Source of the DNA: CAWJMN01 sp963844055
GTDB taxonomy: Bacteria > Planctomycetota > Planctomycetia > Pirellulales > Pirellulaceae
Direction of reading: 5' to 3'
Length of the DNA: 64,000 bases
Assembly (NCBI GenBank): GCA_963844055.1
Contig: CAWJMN010000002.1
Span: 1,302,001-1,366,000, forward strand
Shown: positions 8,854 through 17,624 of the stretch, in pieces
Position numbering within the stretch: the first letter of the stretch is position 1
Layout: the number at the start of each line of letters is the position of its first letter
Translations under genes and position numbers: made by a program
The notes under the pieces: model-generated
What the model was told of the DNA's origin: nothing
Database searches by the model: none
The model's input: only the letters and a program-made list of their open reading frames with translations

Positions 8854-10038
8854 ATGGATAACTACGAAACGCTGCTTCAGGTCTTGGGGGTCATTGTTGT
8901 GTCCTCCCCTGCCCTGCTCTTTGCAGCACTGGGCTTAAGCTCCTTATTTGGCTACCCGTTTTCAGAACGGGTGACAGGACGCTGCGTGCAGCTTGCCGTA
9001 ATGATTGGACTTCTGGCGGCCGTCGCCATCTTGGTGGTCATGCTGGCCACGAACAATCACCACGTGGCCATTGAACTGGGAGACTGGGTCAAGATTCCTG
9101 CGGGTGAGGTGCATACGACCGACGAGATGGCAGCGATGGCGCCCCATGGGCACGGCGCTGACCATGGGCATTATGACTTTGAGCTGAAGTTCTTGTTTGA
9201 TCGACTCTCCGTTCCGTTTGTCATCATGAGCTTTGTGCTGTGCGGGACGATTGGTGCCTTTGCAACGCGCTACATGCATCGGGAGCGCGGATTCAATCGG
9301 TTCTTTGTGCTCTATTCGCTCTTTGTGCTAGGGATTGTTGTTGCTCCGCTGGCAGGAACTATTGAGACACTATTTGCCGGCTGGGAGCTGGTTGGATTGT
9401 CGTCCGCATTGCTGGTAGCCTTCTTTCAAGAACGCCCCGCTCCGGTTCGCAATGGTTTGCGAGTGTGGACTGTCTATCGGATCTCGGACGCGGCATTACT
9501 CATGGCGTCGATCGTGATTCACCATTTGCTGCAAAGCGGTGACTTTGATGCTTTCCTGGGAAGTGGGGACGATGGGTCGTGGCCGCAAGGTAAGGCGGTG
9601 TTTACAGCGGGGAACACCTTGCTAGTGGGCTGTTTGGTATTGATTGCCGCCATGGGGAAGTCGGCCATGGTTCCGTTTTCGGGCTGGTTGCCGCGAGCCA
9701 TGGAAGGGCCAACCCCTTCTAGCGCTGTGTTTTACGGTGCGTTGTCCGTCCACTTGGGAGCGTTCCTCCTGTTGCGGTTTAGCCCCGTATTTGACAACTC
9801 TATCACCCTAAAGGTGATCTTGGTCCTTGCGGGACTAACGACCGCCTTGTTTGCTACGGTCACGGGACGGGTGCAGACCGATATCAAGTGCGCAGCTTTC
9901 GTTTGCTTCGATGGCCCAGGTCGGCTTGATTGTGGCCGAGATTGGCTTGGGGCTTCGCTATTTGGCACTAATCCATATCCTGGGACATGGTTGTTTGCGT
10001 ACGCTGCAGTTTTTGCGGGCGCCGACCCTGCTGCATGA
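8854..10038 (+). CDS. dabB: DabB/NuoL-like proton-channel subunit, 5' part of frameshifted gene
   Basis: Integral membrane protein of the NuoL/MrpA/DabB proton-conducting family, the expected partner of DabA. Helices run throughout. Family hallmarks include GWELVGLSSALLVAFF and the WLPRAMEGPTPSSAVFY signature that forms part of the proton path. A histidine-rich loop, HGHGADHGHYD, lies near residue 98. The frame is correct to TDIKCA (base 9894), after which it reads unnatural sequence to 10038. The second frame picks up conserved sequence at 9896, so one base too many lies at 9892-9899. Together the two parts encode about 487 residues. The start ATG at 8854 is 90 bases after dabA. Confidence 0.8.
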   Translation: MDNYETLLQVLGVIVVSSPALLFAALGLSSLFGYPFSERVTGRCVQLAVMIGLLAAVAILVVMLATNNHHVAIELGDWVKIPAGEVHTTDEMAAMAPHGHGADHGHYDFELKFLFDRLSVPFVIMSFVLCGTIGAFATRYMHRERGFNRFFVLYSLFVLGIVVAPLAGTIETLFAGWELVGLSSALLVAFFQERPAPVRNGLRVWTVYRISDAALLMASIVIHHLLQSGDFDAFLGSGDDGSWPQGKAVFTAGNTLLVGCLVLIAAMGKSAMVPFSGWLPRAMEGPTPSSAVFYGALSVHLGAFLLLRFSPVFDNSITLKVILVLAGLTTALFATVTGRVQTDIKCAAFVCFDGPGRLDCGRDWLGASLFGTNPYPGTWLFAYAAVFAGADPAA

Positions 10039-10318
10039 CTATCGCTTGATGGAAAATGCAATCGGCGACCACTTGCCACAGGGGATCACTTCTCCTGTTC
10101 CTAATTCCCAAAACAAGAACTGGATTTGGGTTTATCGGTTGTCGTTACAGCGGGGCTATTTGGATAGCTTCCTGGATGATTACTTGGTGAATCCGTTTCT
10201 GCGGATCTTTGTCTTTTGTGACCGGATGGAAAAATGCTGGACGGATTTCCTGGTGGGGGGAAAATCGCGAGAGCTTTCCGATAGCCAACATGATGCTCCG
10301 CTAGAAGATCTCCTATGA
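9896..10318 (+). CDS. dabB: DabB/NuoL-like subunit, 3' part of frameshifted gene
   Basis: Continuation of the gene that starts at 8854, read in the next frame. It begins LSFASMAQVGLIVAEIGLG, which matches the usual helix following the DIK motif in NuoL-like proteins (consensus of the form A-S-x-A-Q-x-G), then ILGHGCLRTLQFLRAP. The C-terminal part (about 10080-10318) is more polar and includes a stretch about fitting to a partner subunit. Its stop overlaps the next gene's ATG by four bases (10315-10318), so the operon is translationally coupled. This part has no start signal of its own and should not be treated as a separate protein. Confidence 0.75.
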   Translation, partial: LSFASMAQVGLIVAEIGLGLRYLALIHILGHGCLRTLQFLRAPTLLHDYRLMENAIGDHLPQGITSPVPNSQNKNWIWVYRLSLQRGYLDSFLDDYLVNPFLRIFVFCDRMEKCWTDFLVGGKSRELSDSQHDAPLEDLL

Positions 10319-11802
10319 CAGACCTGAGTTTGCCCTGGCTAGAAATCTCTATCCTGCTCCCGCTTATCGGTGCAGCAGTGGTAGCGTGCCATAAAGATTC
10401 CTACTACGCACGCAATTGGGCGTTGGTCTTTTCTGGCCTGGCGCTACTTTGTGCTTTCTGCGAATGGCAGGACTTTTGGCTCTTACATGCCCATGAAGCG
10501 GATGATCCTGGGCATTTGATGCGGCTGATCTTTGGACGTGAGGTGCTGGTACTGGATGAGCTCACAGCGCCGCTGGTTCCGCTGGTGTCGCTGCTCTACC
10601 TGCTGACGATTCTTGCGACCCTTAGTACGAAGATTCGGCGATTCTCGTTTACATCGACACTGATTAGCGAAGCGATTACACTTGCAACGTTTACGGCCAG
10701 TGCGGACGAGCCGTGGATTGTGATTGGCCTTTTGGCCTTAGGAACCGTGCCGCCGCTATTTGAACTGCGCACTCGGGGTCGGCCAACACGGATCTATTTG
10801 CTGCATGCTGCTTTGTTTGTGGGACTGCTCATTGTTGGTCAATCGTTTGTTGTCAGTGGGAAAGTCCCTTTAGAGCAAAGCCTATGGGCTGTCATTCCAC
10901 TTTTGGTGGCGGTTCTAGTTCGCTGTGGTGTTTTTCCGTTTCACATTTGGATTACCGACCTGTTTGAACATGCTTCGTTCGGTACATCGCTGCTGTTTGT
11001 GGTGCCGATTGTCGGTGCGCTGGCAGCAGTTCGATTGGTTCTGCCGATCGCACCGGACTGGGTTTTGCGAAGCATTGGTATGATGGCCCTGGGGACTGCT
11101 GTTTATGCGGCGGCGATGTCGCTGGTTCAGCGAGAGGCCCGGCGGTTCTTTGCGTTTCTGTTTTTGAGCCACTCCTCTTTGGTACTGGTCGGACTGGAAC
11201 TCGTGACGCCGATTAGTGTGACCGGAGCCCTATGCGTATGGCTTTCGATTGGCCTGGCCATGGGTGGATTCGGTACGACGCTGCGTGCATTAGAAGCACG
11301 GCATGGACGTCTGTCGCTAAATGATTTTCATGGGCTGTATGATCATGCGCCGATGTTGGCGGTCTGCTTCATCTTGACGGGGCTGGCCAGCATTGGATTT
11401 CCTGGCACCTTTGGGTTTGTCGGTACGGAAATCTTGATGGATGCCGCCATCCAGGCGTTTCCCCATATTGGCGTGGCCATGGTGGTGGTAGCGGCACTGA
11501 ATAGCATCAGTGTGGTACGCGTGTTTTTCCTGCTTTTTACGGGAAAACGGCACTATTCTACCGTGTCGCTACAAATGGGGACGCACGAGCGCATTGCGGT
11601 GCTGTCTTTAACGGCGCTGATTTTAGTGGGCGGTCTTTATCCACAACCGGGGGTTGCTTCGCGCCACCATGCTGCGGTAGACCTATTGGGTACCCGGCCA
11701 GAATTCTTGCATTCTCCTGTGAAGGTGGAAGATGATCATGAAGAACATGACCATCCGATATCGGAAGAAGAGATGTCTGATAAGGACCCTGCGAAAGATT
11801 AG
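10315..11802 (+). CDS. Second NuoM/MrpD-like proton-conducting membrane subunit
   Basis: 495-residue polytopic membrane protein of the proton-conducting NADH-dehydrogenase/Mrp antiporter family, with about 13-14 hydrophobic segments. GVFPFHIWITDLFEHASFGT corresponds to the family signature around the conserved lysine/histidine channel, and a later segment reads GLASIGFPGTFGFVGTEIL. The C-terminal tail is histidine- and acid-rich (DDHEEHDH) and probably cytoplasmic. It is coupled to dabB by an ATGA overlap. The family's best studied DabAB pairs have one membrane subunit, so a second one points to a three-subunit variant. An alternative is a general ion-gradient-driven module not tied to carbon. 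Confidence 0.8.
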   Translation: MTDLSLPWLEISILLPLIGAAVVACHKDSYYARNWALVFSGLALLCAFCEWQDFWLLHAHEADDPGHLMRLIFGREVLVLDELTAPLVPLVSLLYLLTILATLSTKIRRFSFTSTLISEAITLATFTASADEPWIVIGLLALGTVPPLFELRTRGRPTRIYLLHAALFVGLLIVGQSFVVSGKVPLEQSLWAVIPLLVAVLVRCGVFPFHIWITDLFEHASFGTSLLFVVPIVGALAAVRLVLPIAPDWVLRSIGMMALGTAVYAAAMSLVQREARRFFAFLFLSHSSLVLVGLELVTPISVTGALCVWLSIGLAMGGFGTTLRALEARHGRLSLNDFHGLYDHAPMLAVCFILTGLASIGFPGTFGFVGTEILMDAAIQAFPHIGVAMVVVAALNSISVVRVFFLLFTGKRHYSTVSLQMGTHERIAVLSLTALILVGGLYPQPGVASRHHAAVDLLGTRPEFLHSPVKVEDDHEEHDHPISEEEMSDKDPAKD

Positions 11803-11825
11803 CCGTGGGAAACACTCCGCGTTTG

Positions 11826-11876
11826 TAGCAGCCCGTTTTAAGGAAGGCTGCTAACCGTCGTCGGGGCGGTTGTTTT
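11826..11876 (+). terminator. Likely terminator after dab-like operon
   Basis: Two hairpins follow the last gene of the operon. TAGCAGCC (11826-11833) pairs perfectly with GGCTGCTA (11846-11853) around a 12-base loop. Then AACCG (11853-11857) pairs with CGGTT (11867-11871), followed by GTTTT. The second, with its T-run, is the more terminator-like. Confidence 0.45.
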
Positions 11877-11906
11877 CAATAATTTAGCTCCTCCCCGGCA
11901 ATCATC

Positions 11907-13862
11907 ATGGCTCGTCCCCAACGCTTGAGCAGTCTACCGCACCCCGCGGAGCATTCCGCTGTTCCGCTATTCGGTTGGAGGCGTTGGTGGCTGGGCCTTT
12001 TCCTGGTGGCGGTCATCGCGGTCGGCTTTTTGCTTCGACGGTGGCACGCCCAAGAGAGCCTCTGGATTGATGAGCTACATACCGCATGGACCGTTAGCGA
12101 ACGGTTAGAAGATGTAGCTCCTCGCGCCATTTACGGCAACCAAACGCCGACCTACTTTTGGCTGGAATGGCTTGCGGTTCAGGTGCAAGGCAATCAGGAG
12201 ATTACCTATCGAGCGATCAGCCTTTTCAGTGGAACCGCGTTGCTGTTGGCTGTATTTTTGCTGACCACTCAGGTCGCAAGCGGCATGGAAGAGGCGACAG
12301 AAGAAGAGCCCCCCTTGCCTTGGCTACTCGGATTGCGATTCCGTCCCTTTTGGATCGGGCTTCTCGCCACGTGGCTAACCGCCTGGGACCAGTTGCTGAT
12401 CTTCCTTTCCCAAGAAGCGCGGCCTTATGCGCTGTTGCAATTTTTGGTGGTATGCCAGCAACTGACTTCCGTCGCCTGGATCATAAGGCCCACGCAAAGT
12501 CGACTTGTAGCGGCGCTGTTACTGGCGCTAGGCTGCAGTTTGCTGCACCCGACAGCGCTACTTCTGTTTTTGCCCGCTTTGGTGGGCCTAGCCTGGCTTG
12601 CGATCCGCAAGCCCGAGGTGGGGCGCAACGCCTTTGTGGCGGCGCTGATCACCCTGATGCTTAGCGTGGCTCTGCAGTATCCGACGCTGCTGCGTGCCTT
12701 TTCTCATCGTGAGGACTGGCAGACATTCATTGAAAAGCCAACCCTGGTCGACCTGTTACAGCTTTTTCCAGGCGTTCAACTGGCCCTTTTTCCGCTGACC
12801 TATTTGATTGTCGAGCGACTCCGCCGGACGAAGAAGGCAGCGACAACCTCCTATCGCCACATTACGGCCTCGGCATTACTCGCCCACATCATTGCGTGGT
12901 TGGTGGTACCGGTGGTACTGACCTGGATACTAACAACCACCGACATCGCACGGCTTTGGATGCCCCGCTATGTAGCCGGTTGTATTCCTGCGGTTTCCAT
13001 CTTGCTCGCCATTACGATTTGCTTGCTTCCGGGGCGTTGGCTGCCGGTGCTAGGTGGACTAGGCCTTGCGCTGGCGGTGCCGCTACTCAACGTGAATGGA
13101 CCTGCCCGGCAGATTTTGGCTGGAACCTGGGAGTCCGAACGGGGCGAGGACTGGCGAGGGGCTCTCGAACGCCTACGACTGCTTCGCTCCGGCAAGTCGG
13201 CCGACATGCCAGTCTTTGTCGATAGCGGCCTGATGGAAACCCGAATTGTGGCAGAGTCAACCAGCTCGGAGATGGACCGTACCTACGCCTTATTGCCCGT
13301 GCTGGGGCCCTACTTGCCCGGTGATCGCCACAACCTCTTTCCACTTCCCTATGGCAAGCCTGGTACCATCCCCGCCTATGCCTGGAGCAAGGTGCGTCAG
13401 TCCCCGCGTGTTTTTTTGCTGACCCGAGCATCGCCCAATCGTGGAACCGCGATCGTGTCGCAGTTTGTCACTCCTTGGAAAGCAACTCACCCTCAACTCA
13501 AGGTGTACCGTCACTTTTCCTCGCGTGGCGTTCAGCTTTATCGGGTGGACATGGGAAAAGCCGCTTCGCCAAAAAGCTCTGCCAGCAGCGAAATCAGCGC
13601 CGCCCCCGTAATACGCCCAGGGAACTCTCCCCAGGTCGTTCTGCGTAATCGGTTGCCACGCTTACCCTGGGGCGGTTATCCTAAAGAGGGGTTAGCAATG
13701 GGCGGGTCCCCGTATTCTGGAGAGCATCAACGATGTTTGGCGGCACGAATTCCCACAGAAACAACCCGTGGCGGTCCTTGCTTGTGGGCTGTACGGCCGG
13801 ACTTATGGTCCTTGGCATGGGCTACGGTCCGTTGTTGCCTGTCGCATGTGCTCAAGAGGTGA
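11907..13862 (+). CDS. GT39/PMT-type membrane glycosyltransferase
   Basis: Polytopic membrane protein of the GT-C glycosyltransferase superfamily, similar to GT39/ArnT/PMT, which transfer sugars from lipid-linked donors on the outer face of the membrane. The first-loop acidic pair is present (SLWIDELHTAW, Asp55-Glu56), as is the typical SQEARPYALL segment near residue 170. About ten hydrophobic helices lie between residues 25 and 400, followed by a soluble C-terminal domain. The frame overruns the next gene's well-supported start by 130 bases, and residues after about 555 look unnatural. An indel near A-run 13571-13575 or C-run 13602-13606 would end it at 13611 or 13648. Acceptor and sugar are unknown. 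Confidence 0.75.
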   Translation: MARPQRLSSLPHPAEHSAVPLFGWRRWWLGLFLVAVIAVGFLLRRWHAQESLWIDELHTAWTVSERLEDVAPRAIYGNQTPTYFWLEWLAVQVQGNQEITYRAISLFSGTALLLAVFLLTTQVASGMEEATEEEPPLPWLLGLRFRPFWIGLLATWLTAWDQLLIFLSQEARPYALLQFLVVCQQLTSVAWIIRPTQSRLVAALLLALGCSLLHPTALLLFLPALVGLAWLAIRKPEVGRNAFVAALITLMLSVALQYPTLLRAFSHREDWQTFIEKPTLVDLLQLFPGVQLALFPLTYLIVERLRRTKKAATTSYRHITASALLAHIIAWLVVPVVLTWILTTTDIARLWMPRYVAGCIPAVSILLAITICLLPGRWLPVLGGLGLALAVPLLNVNGPARQILAGTWESERGEDWRGALERLRLLRSGKSADMPVFVDSGLMETRIVAESTSSEMDRTYALLPVLGPYLPGDRHNLFPLPYGKPGTIPAYAWSKVRQSPRVFLLTRASPNRGTAIVSQFVTPWKATHPQLKVYRHFSSRGVQLYRVDMGKAASPKSSASSEISAAPVIRPGNSPQVVLRNRLPRLPWGGYPKEGLAMGGSPYSGEHQRCLAARIPTETTRGGPCLWAVRPDLWSLAWATVRCCLSHVLKR

Positions 13863-15634
13863 AGCAGCCTGCAGACGCCAAACCTCCGGTGACCCCGGAA
13901 AAGGTGCAGGACCTCATCAAGAAGCTCGGCGCGGCAGATTTCACCGTTCGGCAGCGAGCCCAACAAGAGCTTGCACGGCTGGGGCTGTTCGTGTTTGAGG
14001 ACCTCCAAGAGGCCCAGCAAAGCGACGATATCGAGATTTCTCTGCGCGCTCGTCAACTGGTGCGGGGAATGAACGTCCAGTGGTTCACCGAGACCGACCT
14101 ACCCGAGGTTGCCAAGGTACTTAAAGGATACGGAGAGCAATCGGACGCCGATCGTAGCAGCCGAATCGACTTTCTAGCCAAGATGTCTAATCGGGATGGT
14201 GCGGCGGCATTGTGTCGTTTGGCTCGTTACGAACCCTCGTCCGAACTTTCCAAGCGAGCGGCGCTGCAACTGCTTCAACTGCCCGCGCCGGAAACGAGCG
14301 AAGGCCGAGAATCTGCCGCCAAACAGATTGAAGACATCTGTGGCAGCGCACGTCGCCCTGCTGGTCAATGGCTTCGCCTTTATGCGCAAACCTTACGTGA
14401 CAGTGCCAAACATGCCGATGCCTGGAAGAAGGTAACCCAAGAAGAGCAGGTGGCACTACAAAACCAGCCCGGCAGCACCAGCCGCGAGATCGTTCGAGAC
14501 CTGCATCGATTTCATGCCATCCTGCTGAAGCAGATTGGCCGATCTGCCGAGTCACTCGACGCGATGCGGGCAGCGGCCGCGTTGGCGACCAAGGATGCAA
14601 CCGACCTCGCGGAGCATTTTGACTGGCTCGTCGTCCATGAAGGGTTTGTGATTATCGACGAATTGGCGGCCAAGTCAGGAATGGAAGTGCATAGCGATCC
14701 GAAGCTGCTGTACCTCTTGGCAGAAAGCCTGTTGCGACGTGGCGATAAAGCTGCGGCTGAGAAAATGGCGGCCGAGGCACTTGCGCTGCATCCCAGAGAG
14801 GCTAATCATCACGCGGAGATTGCCGTCAACCTGCAACAACGAGGGTTATTTGCTTGGTCCGAAGCGGAATTTCGAGCCATGATCTCTATCGATGGTCGAC
14901 TAGCCCCCTTTGGCCTACTGCAACTCTCGGAGATGCTGCACGACATTCAAGAAGATGAGCGGGCGGGGCTGGCGCTGAAAGATTTGCTGGATCGCGGGCT
15001 CAAGGATGAGTTCACGCGGAACTGGCTGGAAGAACGAAGCCCAATCGACTCACGCCGGGCCCGGATGCATTACTTCTTTTACTGTGACGCTTTGAAAAAG
15101 GGAGACCTGGCTAAGGCGAAGGGGCACCTGCTCGATGCCATCGTTCAAGATCCTACCGAAGCGGATGTGCTGATCGCGCTTTATCGACTTCCCAATCAAA
15201 CGGAAGCGGAAAAGAGAGACACCAAAGCCCTCATCGACAACACTGCCGAGAAATTCGTCGCGGATGTCAAAGAAGCCAGCGAACCGCTCGAAGAACTTGG
15301 GGGAACTGGCATTGACGGACTCAGCATTGAGCACAAGCGGTATTTGGGAATGGCCTGCAACCAATACGCTTGGCTTGTCTCCAACACCTATGGAGACTTT
15401 GACGAAGCGCTAAGGTGCGGGCTACTGGCGGTAGAGATTGACCCCAAAGAAGCGGGAAGAATCGACACCCTCGCACGTTGTTACTATGCCAAGGGAGATG
15501 TGGATTCCGCCATTCGCTCTCAGTCGATGGCAAATAAACTGGAGCCCCATTCGGGAGCCATCGCCCGCCAGCTGAAGTTCTTCCAAGAGGAAAAAGCACG
15601 CCGCGCTGGCACGGAAGCAAAGCCGAAGTCATGA
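13733..15634 (+). CDS. Exported TPR-repeat protein
   Basis: 633-residue protein with an N-terminal signal peptide: basic start, hydrophobic segment SLLVGCTAGLMVLGMGYGP, and likely cleavage after VACA near residue 40. After it comes a HEAT-like helical stretch (FTVRQRAQQELARLG near 70), then alpha-solenoid/TPR-type helices with WLEER, AKGHLLDAIVQDP and a final repeat DTLARCYYAKGDVDSAIRSQ near 580. It probably acts as a periplasmic scaffold. The ATG at 13733 has GGAGAG about eight bases upstream, which makes this start much stronger than the overlapping end of the upstream frame. Its stop overlaps the next ATG by four bases (ATGA), so it is coupled to the DUF2752 gene. Confidence 0.75.
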   Translation: MFGGTNSHRNNPWRSLLVGCTAGLMVLGMGYGPLLPVACAQEVKQPADAKPPVTPEKVQDLIKKLGAADFTVRQRAQQELARLGLFVFEDLQEAQQSDDIEISLRARQLVRGMNVQWFTETDLPEVAKVLKGYGEQSDADRSSRIDFLAKMSNRDGAAALCRLARYEPSSELSKRAALQLLQLPAPETSEGRESAAKQIEDICGSARRPAGQWLRLYAQTLRDSAKHADAWKKVTQEEQVALQNQPGSTSREIVRDLHRFHAILLKQIGRSAESLDAMRAAAALATKDATDLAEHFDWLVVHEGFVIIDELAAKSGMEVHSDPKLLYLLAESLLRRGDKAAAEKMAAEALALHPREANHHAEIAVNLQQRGLFAWSEAEFRAMISIDGRLAPFGLLQLSEMLHDIQEDERAGLALKDLLDRGLKDEFTRNWLEERSPIDSRRARMHYFFYCDALKKGDLAKAKGHLLDAIVQDPTEADVLIALYRLPNQTEAEKRDTKALIDNTAEKFVADVKEASEPLEELGGTGIDGLSIEHKRYLGMACNQYAWLVSNTYGDFDEALRCGLLAVEIDPKEAGRIDTLARCYYAKGDVDSAIRSQSMANKLEPHSGAIARQLKFFQEEKARRAGTEAKPKS

Positions 15635-16107
15635 GCCAAGCTCCTACCGTAGCGGTGACACCACCGCCGGAATACGCCTTATCGACCCTGGATATTCGGG
15701 TGCACTGGATTTTTTTAGTCGCCAGTGTTGCGATCGTCCTGTTGTCGATGACCATGCGGATTAAGGAACAAACCCGTGTGACGATTCCAGGGACAGAGAT
15801 TCTGGTGCCTGAACTTTGCATGATGAAGGTGATGACCCAATTCCCTTGTGCCGGGTGTGGCATGACTCGCAGTTTTATTTCCCTTGGGCATGGCGATTTG
15901 TCGGCCGCGTGGCGATATAACCCTTCGGGCGCGATTCTTTTTTCGCTTATCGCTTTTCAGATTCCCTATCGGATCTTGCAGCTATGGCGGATCCGCCAAG
16001 GGAAGGCGCTACTAACCTGGGGCCCTTGGCTGGTGGCAGTCATGATTTTGGGGATAGCGATTGGATATGCGAAATGGCTAGCCGAGATCGTATCGTATTG
16101 GCTATAG
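15631..16107 (+). CDS. DUF2752 membrane protein
   Basis: 158-residue membrane protein of the DUF2752 family. The diagnostic motif is FPCAGCGMTRSFISLGHGD near residue 70, where two cysteines lie close to a membrane face, followed by W-R-Y-N-P. Three hydrophobic segments are visible (about 25-43, 90-110 and 128-152). The biochemical function of the family is not known. Its start overlaps the stop of the TPR gene by four bases, so both are probably made from one transcript. Confidence 0.85.
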   Translation: MSQAPTVAVTPPPEYALSTLDIRVHWIFLVASVAIVLLSMTMRIKEQTRVTIPGTEILVPELCMMKVMTQFPCAGCGMTRSFISLGHGDLSAAWRYNPSGAILFSLIAFQIPYRILQLWRIRQGKALLTWGPWLVAVMILGIAIGYAKWLAEIVSYWL

Positions 16108-16194
16108 TTTCTCGCAATTCGCTTGTGGATCACTTCTTCTAGACTCTAATTGGCTTTCAGCCATCGCTACTGACATTTTTGGAAAGCATCGGGC

Positions 16195-16995
16195 ATGCCA
16201 CTACTTTCGATTGGTGATACGCGTCTTTTTGTTCAAATTCAAGGAGAAGGTGATCCGCTGCTTTTCGTGCACGGCTTTCCACTCGATCATACGATGTGGC
16301 AGAATCAAATCGAGGAATTCTCCCGCGACTATCAAGTCATTGCCCCGGACCTGCGAGGCTTTGGACAAAGCGATCCGGCAACCGTCCCCCTTTCCATGGA
16401 ACAACATGCGGACGACATGGCGCAGCTACTTAGCGTACTGCAAGTGAATCGTCCCGTTGCCTTTTGCGGGCTCTCGATGGGTGGCTACGTTGCCTGGCAA
16501 TTCTGCGTGCGACACCTCACACGTGTTAGCCGATTGATCGTTGCCGACACGCGAACACTTCCTGACAAGCCCGACGTGGCCGCTGGAAGGATCAAAACCG
16601 CCAAGAGCGTGCTGGCGGAAGGCTCGGCACTGGTGGCAAACGCGATGCTTCCCCGCCTCTTCCCTGCTGGGATCGTGCAGGCCCGCCCAGCCTTTGTCGA
16701 AAGCACCTTTCAGGTCATGTGTTCCACACGTCCAGAGACGGTAGCCGGCGCGCTGCTCGGCATGGCAGAGCGTCCCGACATGTCACGAAGACTGCACGAA
16801 ATCGCGATTCCCGCTTTGGTAATCTGCGGGCAACTGGACGCCCTCTCGCCCCCCAAGGAAATGCGCGAGATTGCTGAAGGTCTGCCACAAGGAACCTATC
16901 AGGAGATCGCAGATGCTGGGCACATGTCCCCACTGGAAAAGCCGGCCGAGTTCAATTCGGCCGTTCGCTCGTTTTTAGCAGCCGAGAAGGGCTAA
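16195..16995 (+). CDS. Alpha/beta-fold hydrolase
   Basis: 266-residue soluble alpha/beta hydrolase with a complete catalytic triad by motif: nucleophile Ser94 in GLSMGG, Asp215 in CGQLDALSPP and His243 in DAGHMSPLEKP. The oxyanion region is FVHGFPLDHTMW near residue 24. It resembles 3-oxoadipate enol-lactonase/haloperoxidase-type esterases, but no pathway neighbour narrows the substrate. It has no signal peptide and is presumably cytoplasmic. The gene stands alone: 87 bases after the DUF2752 gene and convergent with the DUF2617 gene. Confidence 0.88.
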   Translation: MPLLSIGDTRLFVQIQGEGDPLLFVHGFPLDHTMWQNQIEEFSRDYQVIAPDLRGFGQSDPATVPLSMEQHADDMAQLLSVLQVNRPVAFCGLSMGGYVAWQFCVRHLTRVSRLIVADTRTLPDKPDVAAGRIKTAKSVLAEGSALVANAMLPRLFPAGIVQARPAFVESTFQVMCSTRPETVAGALLGMAERPDMSRRLHEIAIPALVICGQLDALSPPKEMREIAEGLPQGTYQEIADAGHMSPLEKPAEFNSAVRSFLAAEKG

Positions 16996-17044
16996 AAAGC
17001 CCTGGCAAATTTCAAAGCAGAGGCAGGGAAACACAGCCCTGCCT
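16989..17044. terminator. Hairpins between convergent genes
   Basis: AGGGCT pairs with AGCCCT right at the hydrolase stop, and AGGCAGGG (17021-17028) pairs with CCCTGCCT (17037-17044) around an eight-base loop. They lie between convergent genes, so a bidirectional terminator role is plausible, but neither has a clear T-run. Confidence 0.35.
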
Positions 17045-17075
17045 TGAAGTGATGTTGCGATGCAAACTGCCGCAA

Positions 17076-17624
17076 TTACGTCGCTTGAGGAATCTCAAAC
17101 GTCGAACGGGTTTTGACAATCGCATAGTCATCGGGGAACGTATGGAACGCCTGAACGACGAGGCTTCGTTGGCGTGTTTGGAAGCTGATTAGGCTAAGGG
17201 CTCCAATTGCCATCCGTCCACTTGAATCAAATGTGTGCATCAGGCCATCCGGCTCCGACGCATTGTTCAGCTCTTGCTGAAACGACCAGAAGACCGCAGG
17301 GACAACCGACTCTAGCTGAAAGCTGGTGTGGTACGAGATCCCACCGCGACACTCGACATGGTCACTGCGATCTCCCTTCAATCGATAGGAAAGAAGGCGC
17401 CGCTTTTCAGGCAGCGGATGCTGAGCGGAACAGGCCACTTCCGTAAGGGTCATGCCACGATAACGCCAAGTGACAACATGTCCTGCGTTCGTGATCTCTA
17501 GCTTGGCTTCGTAGTCGCCATAGCGAACGACTTGCGATTTGTGTACGGCAAATAATTCAGGGTGCAGCGCTCGGCCGAACAGCTGGAAAGACAACTCCGC
17601 AACTTTTGGCCTAACAGAAAGCAC
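17076..17624 (-). CDS. DUF2617 family protein
   Basis: 182-residue soluble protein recognised as the DUF2617 family found widely in planctomycetes. It opens MLSVRPKVAELSFQLFGRAL, and the middle carries paired histidines and the RYGDYEAKLEITNAGHVVTW stretch. A late segment reads QAFHTFPDDYAIVKTRS. The function is not established, and nothing in the sequence shows catalytic residues with confidence. It has no signal peptide. It is transcribed away from the ECF sigma factor gene across a long intergenic gap and is convergent with the alpha/beta hydrolase. Confidence 0.8.
   Translation of the reverse strand: MLSVRPKVAELSFQLFGRALHPELFAVHKSQVVRYGDYEAKLEITNAGHVVTWRYRGMTLTEVACSAQHPLPEKRRLLSYRLKGDRSDHVECRGGISYHTSFQLESVVPAVFWSFQQELNNASEPDGLMHTFDSSGRMAIGALSLISFQTRQRSLVVQAFHTFPDDYAIVKTRSTFEIPQAT

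Noticed and set aside
9892..9899. Programmed +1 frameshift in dabB
   Set aside because: No stop codon, rare codon or Shine-Dalgarno-like stimulator is visible as in known +1 sites.
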